Assembly (NCBI GenBank): GCA_021800855.1
Contig: JAJYYP010000006.1
Span: forward strand, 1 to 50,305
From: an archaeon
GTDB taxonomy: Archaea; Thermoproteota; Nitrososphaeria; Nitrososphaerales; Gagatemarchaeaceae
Length of the DNA: 50,305 bases
Direction of reading: 5' to 3'
The translations under genes were made by a program, and so were the position numbers. The notes below the pieces were generated by a model. It did no database searches. It was not told where the DNA came from and saw only the letters and a list, made by a program, of their open reading frames with translations. Shown here one piece after another: positions 48,458 to 50,305 of the stretch (positions are counted from its first letter, which is position 1; the number at the start of each line of letters is the position of its first letter).

Positions 48458-48745
48458 TGCCACCTAATAGCCCCCTGTCACCAATGCCATGTTTACGACG
48501 AGTATTAATCCTTACGCCAGCTTCGCCCAGTTCTAGGGGGGCTATCAAGCCGAAGGATTGCATTGCCGGAACTGCGGCGTCCCAGAGGTCTTCTGACAGT
48601 TTAACCCTCCCTTTGAACCGAGTCCGTCGCGTCTTAAAGGCGCTTAGCCTAGGCGGCCGGAACCGCGTGTGACATCAGGGTCAACCCCGTAGGTAGCACC
48701 GACATCACCTTAAGTGACCCCGAACGAGCCGCGAGTTGAGTTCAC

Positions 48746-49279
48746 ATGCTAGGGGTGTTCGCCCTCGAGATGGGACAGGATGACCCAATCAAGTGCACCG
48801 CCAGGAAGATGGTCAACATGGACCTGGCAAAGGGAGTGAGCAGGAAGTTCCATGCCTCTGACAAGGTGGTAGTCCTGAATCCATGGGCACACAGAATCCT
48901 CTCCCCGCCAGACAAGGGGGTGAAGGCGGTACTCGTCGTCGACGCTTCGTGGAACCAGGCGCAAGAAGTGTTCTTCAGGAAGCTGGGGGGGAAGCATCGG
49001 AGGCTCCCTGTTCTATTGGCGGCGAACCCCACCAACTACTCTAGGGCAGGGGTGCTCAGCTCGTTGGAGGCGGTCTCGGCTACGATGTACATACTCGGCG
49101 AGGTCGAAGAGGCAGAGAGATATCTCAGCTTATACAAATGGGGTCCGACATTCCTCACTCTCAACCGTGAACCGCTAGAGGCCTATCGCCGGGCGAGAAC
49201 GGAAGGAAAGGTGCGGCAGGCTGAGAGAGAGTATTTTCCTCACTTGTTCGCTCCTGACTCGCTCCAGCACGAGCAGTGA
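48746..49279 (+). CDS. tsr3: rRNA aminocarboxypropyltransferase Tsr3
   Basis: 177 aa. SPOUT-like fold of the Tsr3 family, which transfers the 3-amino-3-carboxypropyl group from AdoMet to a small-subunit rRNA base. Visible: QDDPIKCTARKMV (about 11-23), LVVDASWNQAQEVFF (about 69-83), LPVLLAANPTNYSRAGVLSSL (start about 92) and AVSATMYILGE. Length is typical of archaea. TATA-like CTTAAG lies about 32 nt upstream. Confidence 0.94.
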   Translation: MLGVFALEMGQDDPIKCTARKMVNMDLAKGVSRKFHASDKVVVLNPWAHRILSPPDKGVKAVLVVDASWNQAQEVFFRKLGGKHRRLPVLLAANPTNYSRAGVLSSLEAVSATMYILGEVEEAERYLSLYKWGPTFLTLNREPLEAYRRARTEGKVRQAEREYFPHLFAPDSLQHEQ

Positions 49280-49740
49280 TGCACACCACTATGGTAGCGG
49301 TTCAGGCGCGCACCTTCCACCAGGAACCATGAGCGCGTGGCCTTCGGGGGCGTAGGGATGCCCTTCAATCAACTGCCTACGTCTCAGCGTTGACGGCCCT
49401 TTTTTCAGGTCATGGAGGGCTGCCAGCCCGGGCAGTTATGGTCATTCACCAGGGTGGGGTGTATAGCTGCCGTCTCTCCTAAGCTCGTGCTCTCCGGGAG
49501 AGGTTGGTTCTATGAACTTGATGAGCCCTCCAGTAATGAATGGCATGGACAAACGGATTCGGGTTGACGCCCTCTCACTTTGCCGAGGTACATCTCATTG
49601 CCAGCCGTGCGCTAGGCGCCCGATTTGGCGAGCCCGTTGGGGACTCCTCCAGTTGAGTACTACGGCGCGGCCGCCGCCCATGCTGAACCACGCTTCGCCT
49701 CTCCGTAACGGTTAACTGGATGTTATCCATAATGCGTGAC
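49280..49740 (+). other. 460-bp non-coding stretch before RNase P RNA
   Basis: No protein-like frame. The left third (49290-49405) can fold into hairpins, for example CGTAGG (49351-49356) with CCTACG (49376-49381), and ends in a six-T run (49400-49405), so an unrecognised small RNA or the tsr3 terminator is possible. The right end holds a TTAAC element at 49712-49716, placed as a TATA box about 26 nt before RNase P RNA. Confidence 0.45.
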
Positions 49741-50036
49741 CGACGCGAGCCGGCGGACGGGCCACGGGGATCTCCTGGGGAAGTTCCTCCCTCGCTGCAG
49801 GACACATGGCGCCAGGAGGCGCGACCGGAGACGGTCGGCTCCAGAACAGAAACGAGACCCGCCCCACCTCGAGCAGTGATAGGGCGACCTTGAGGTCGGT
49901 GGGACACGGGATGAAACGGCTGACCCATGCGGAGTAAGGCCAAACATGGCCGATGAAGTGCCTGCGACAGGCCAGGGTAGGCCGCTGAGCGGAATCCCGT
50001 CTAGAACAGAAGGAGGACTACGGCCGGCACGGGTCG
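49741..50036 (+). ncRNA. rnpB: RNase P RNA, archaeal type
   Basis: About 296 nt. Conserved blocks in order: GGGGAAGTTCCTCCC (49777-49791, like the GGGAAAGTTCC block of archaeal RNAs), AGAACAGAAACGAGACCCGC, GGAGTAAGGCCAAACATGG (CR-IV) and AGAACAGAAGGAGGACTAC (CR-V, universal ACAGAA). The two ends pair as helix P1 with 12 of 14 positions matched: 49741-49754 with 50023-50036. It is the catalytic RNA that trims tRNA 5' ends. Confidence 0.93.
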
Positions 50037-50239
50037 AGCGTAACCTCGGGTGAGGGAAACCTCCCCGGGGTTGCCGATTAGAACCCCCGATGAGACGCTG
50101 CACCTAGCGTTTTCTCCATCATGGCGCGCTTCGTGGGGATTAATCCGAGTCATGCCATACATAACGTGCCTGATGTACTTATCCGCCACTGTCACCGAGG
50201 TGAAGTTCTCTTGCCGCGGAGGTGATTCAGGGTAGCCGC

Positions 50240-50305
50240 TTGGCCGAACTAATAGAGAATCGACTGGTCAAGAACTTTGGCGACCAGTCGCTGCAGGCCG
50301 GGGAT
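50240..50305 (+). CDS. Start of an unidentified gene (runs off right edge)
   Basis: A TTG at 50240 opens 22 codons to the window edge (AELIENRLVKNFGDQSLQAG). A strong Shine-Dalgarno sequence GGAGGTGAT (50218-50226), fully complementary to the 16S rRNA 3' end, lies 13 nt upstream, which is unusual in this mostly leaderless region and supports a real gene. An in-frame GTG at 50222 overlaps the SD and is less likely. Product not recognisable from 22 residues. Confidence 0.55.
   Translation, partial: MAELIENRLVKNFGDQSLQAGD

Noticed and set aside
48590-48700. tRNA-like segment on the reverse strand (TTCAAA after CTCGG, and a CTTTAAGA loop)
   Set aside because: No 3' T-stem or acceptor complement to GCGGTTC is found even when introns are allowed.
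1-50305. CRISPR arrays, insertion sequences, prophage or integration signs
   Set aside because: No regularly spaced direct repeats, transposase or integrase genes, or att-like duplications at the tRNA genes were seen.

Overview
The window reads as a compact archaeal chromosome. Evidence: archaeal-type primase DnaG, Pelota, TFE, nascent-chain factor NAC, TiaS, Trm56, Tsr3, archaeal SRP RNA and RNase P RNA, tRNA introns, and TATA boxes about 25-30 nt before start codons, often TTG or GTG (leaderless transcripts). An exosortase-type enzyme beside a secreted protein ending in a PEFPF signal, together with the information-processing gene set, points to the TACK side, probably Thaumarchaeota/Nitrososphaeria. 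No rRNA operon and no ammonia-oxidation genes are present, so the lineage is an inference. Genes are packed on both strands with many few-base tail-to-tail or ATGA/TGATG overlaps.

Layout. 1-11.1 kb is a DNA-repair island: two Lhr-family helicases flank a reverse-strand operon that looks like an archaeal Smc5/6-type complex (SMC-like ATPase, Nse4-like kleisin, Nse3/MAGE-like winged-helix protein); the second Lhr is followed by an unknown protein and an Lhr-associated metallophosphoesterase. 11.1-14.6 kb holds thioredoxin, a Nudix hydrolase, an MntR-like regulator divergent from an Nramp Mn/Fe importer with an operator between them, and a phosphoribosyltransferase. 14.6-17.6 kb holds tRNA-Val, enolase, a tRNA-Ser split by three small introns, SRP RNA and a tRNA thiolase. 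17.7-29.4 kb is core housekeeping: site-2 protease, Pelota, DnaG, a small Toprim protein, a trpS-pheS-pheT operon, CoaD, methionine aminopeptidase and DUF1512. 29.7-38.9 kb holds a Trm112-like protein, tRNA-Trp, a sorted surface protein with its sortase, a DNA glycosylase, tRNA-Pro, a large HTH/ATP-cone/inactive-NrdD regulator, class II ribonucleotide reductase and a PfkB sugar kinase. 39.0-41.8 kb holds NAC, a PUA protein, Trm56, TFE, an HD hydrolase, a Cys-rich miniprotein and initiator tRNA with two introns. 42.2-50.3 kb holds an MFS transporter, a thiol/redox-looking group (CPHC thioredoxin-like, CxxC protein, DinB-like protein, Cys/Met PLP enzyme), TiaS, a RAM-domain protein, Tsr3, RNase P RNA and the start of one further gene.

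The most interesting items are: (1) the Smc5/6-like operon with its hinge-less SMC, framed by Lhr helicases; (2) the predicted regulator made from a catalytically dead anaerobic ribonucleotide reductase, beside the live class II enzyme and preceded by a perfect palindrome; (3) all five tRNA genes are interrupted, three at non-canonical positions; (4) the dedicated archaeosortase/substrate pair. Function calls rest on motifs read by eye; no database search was run.
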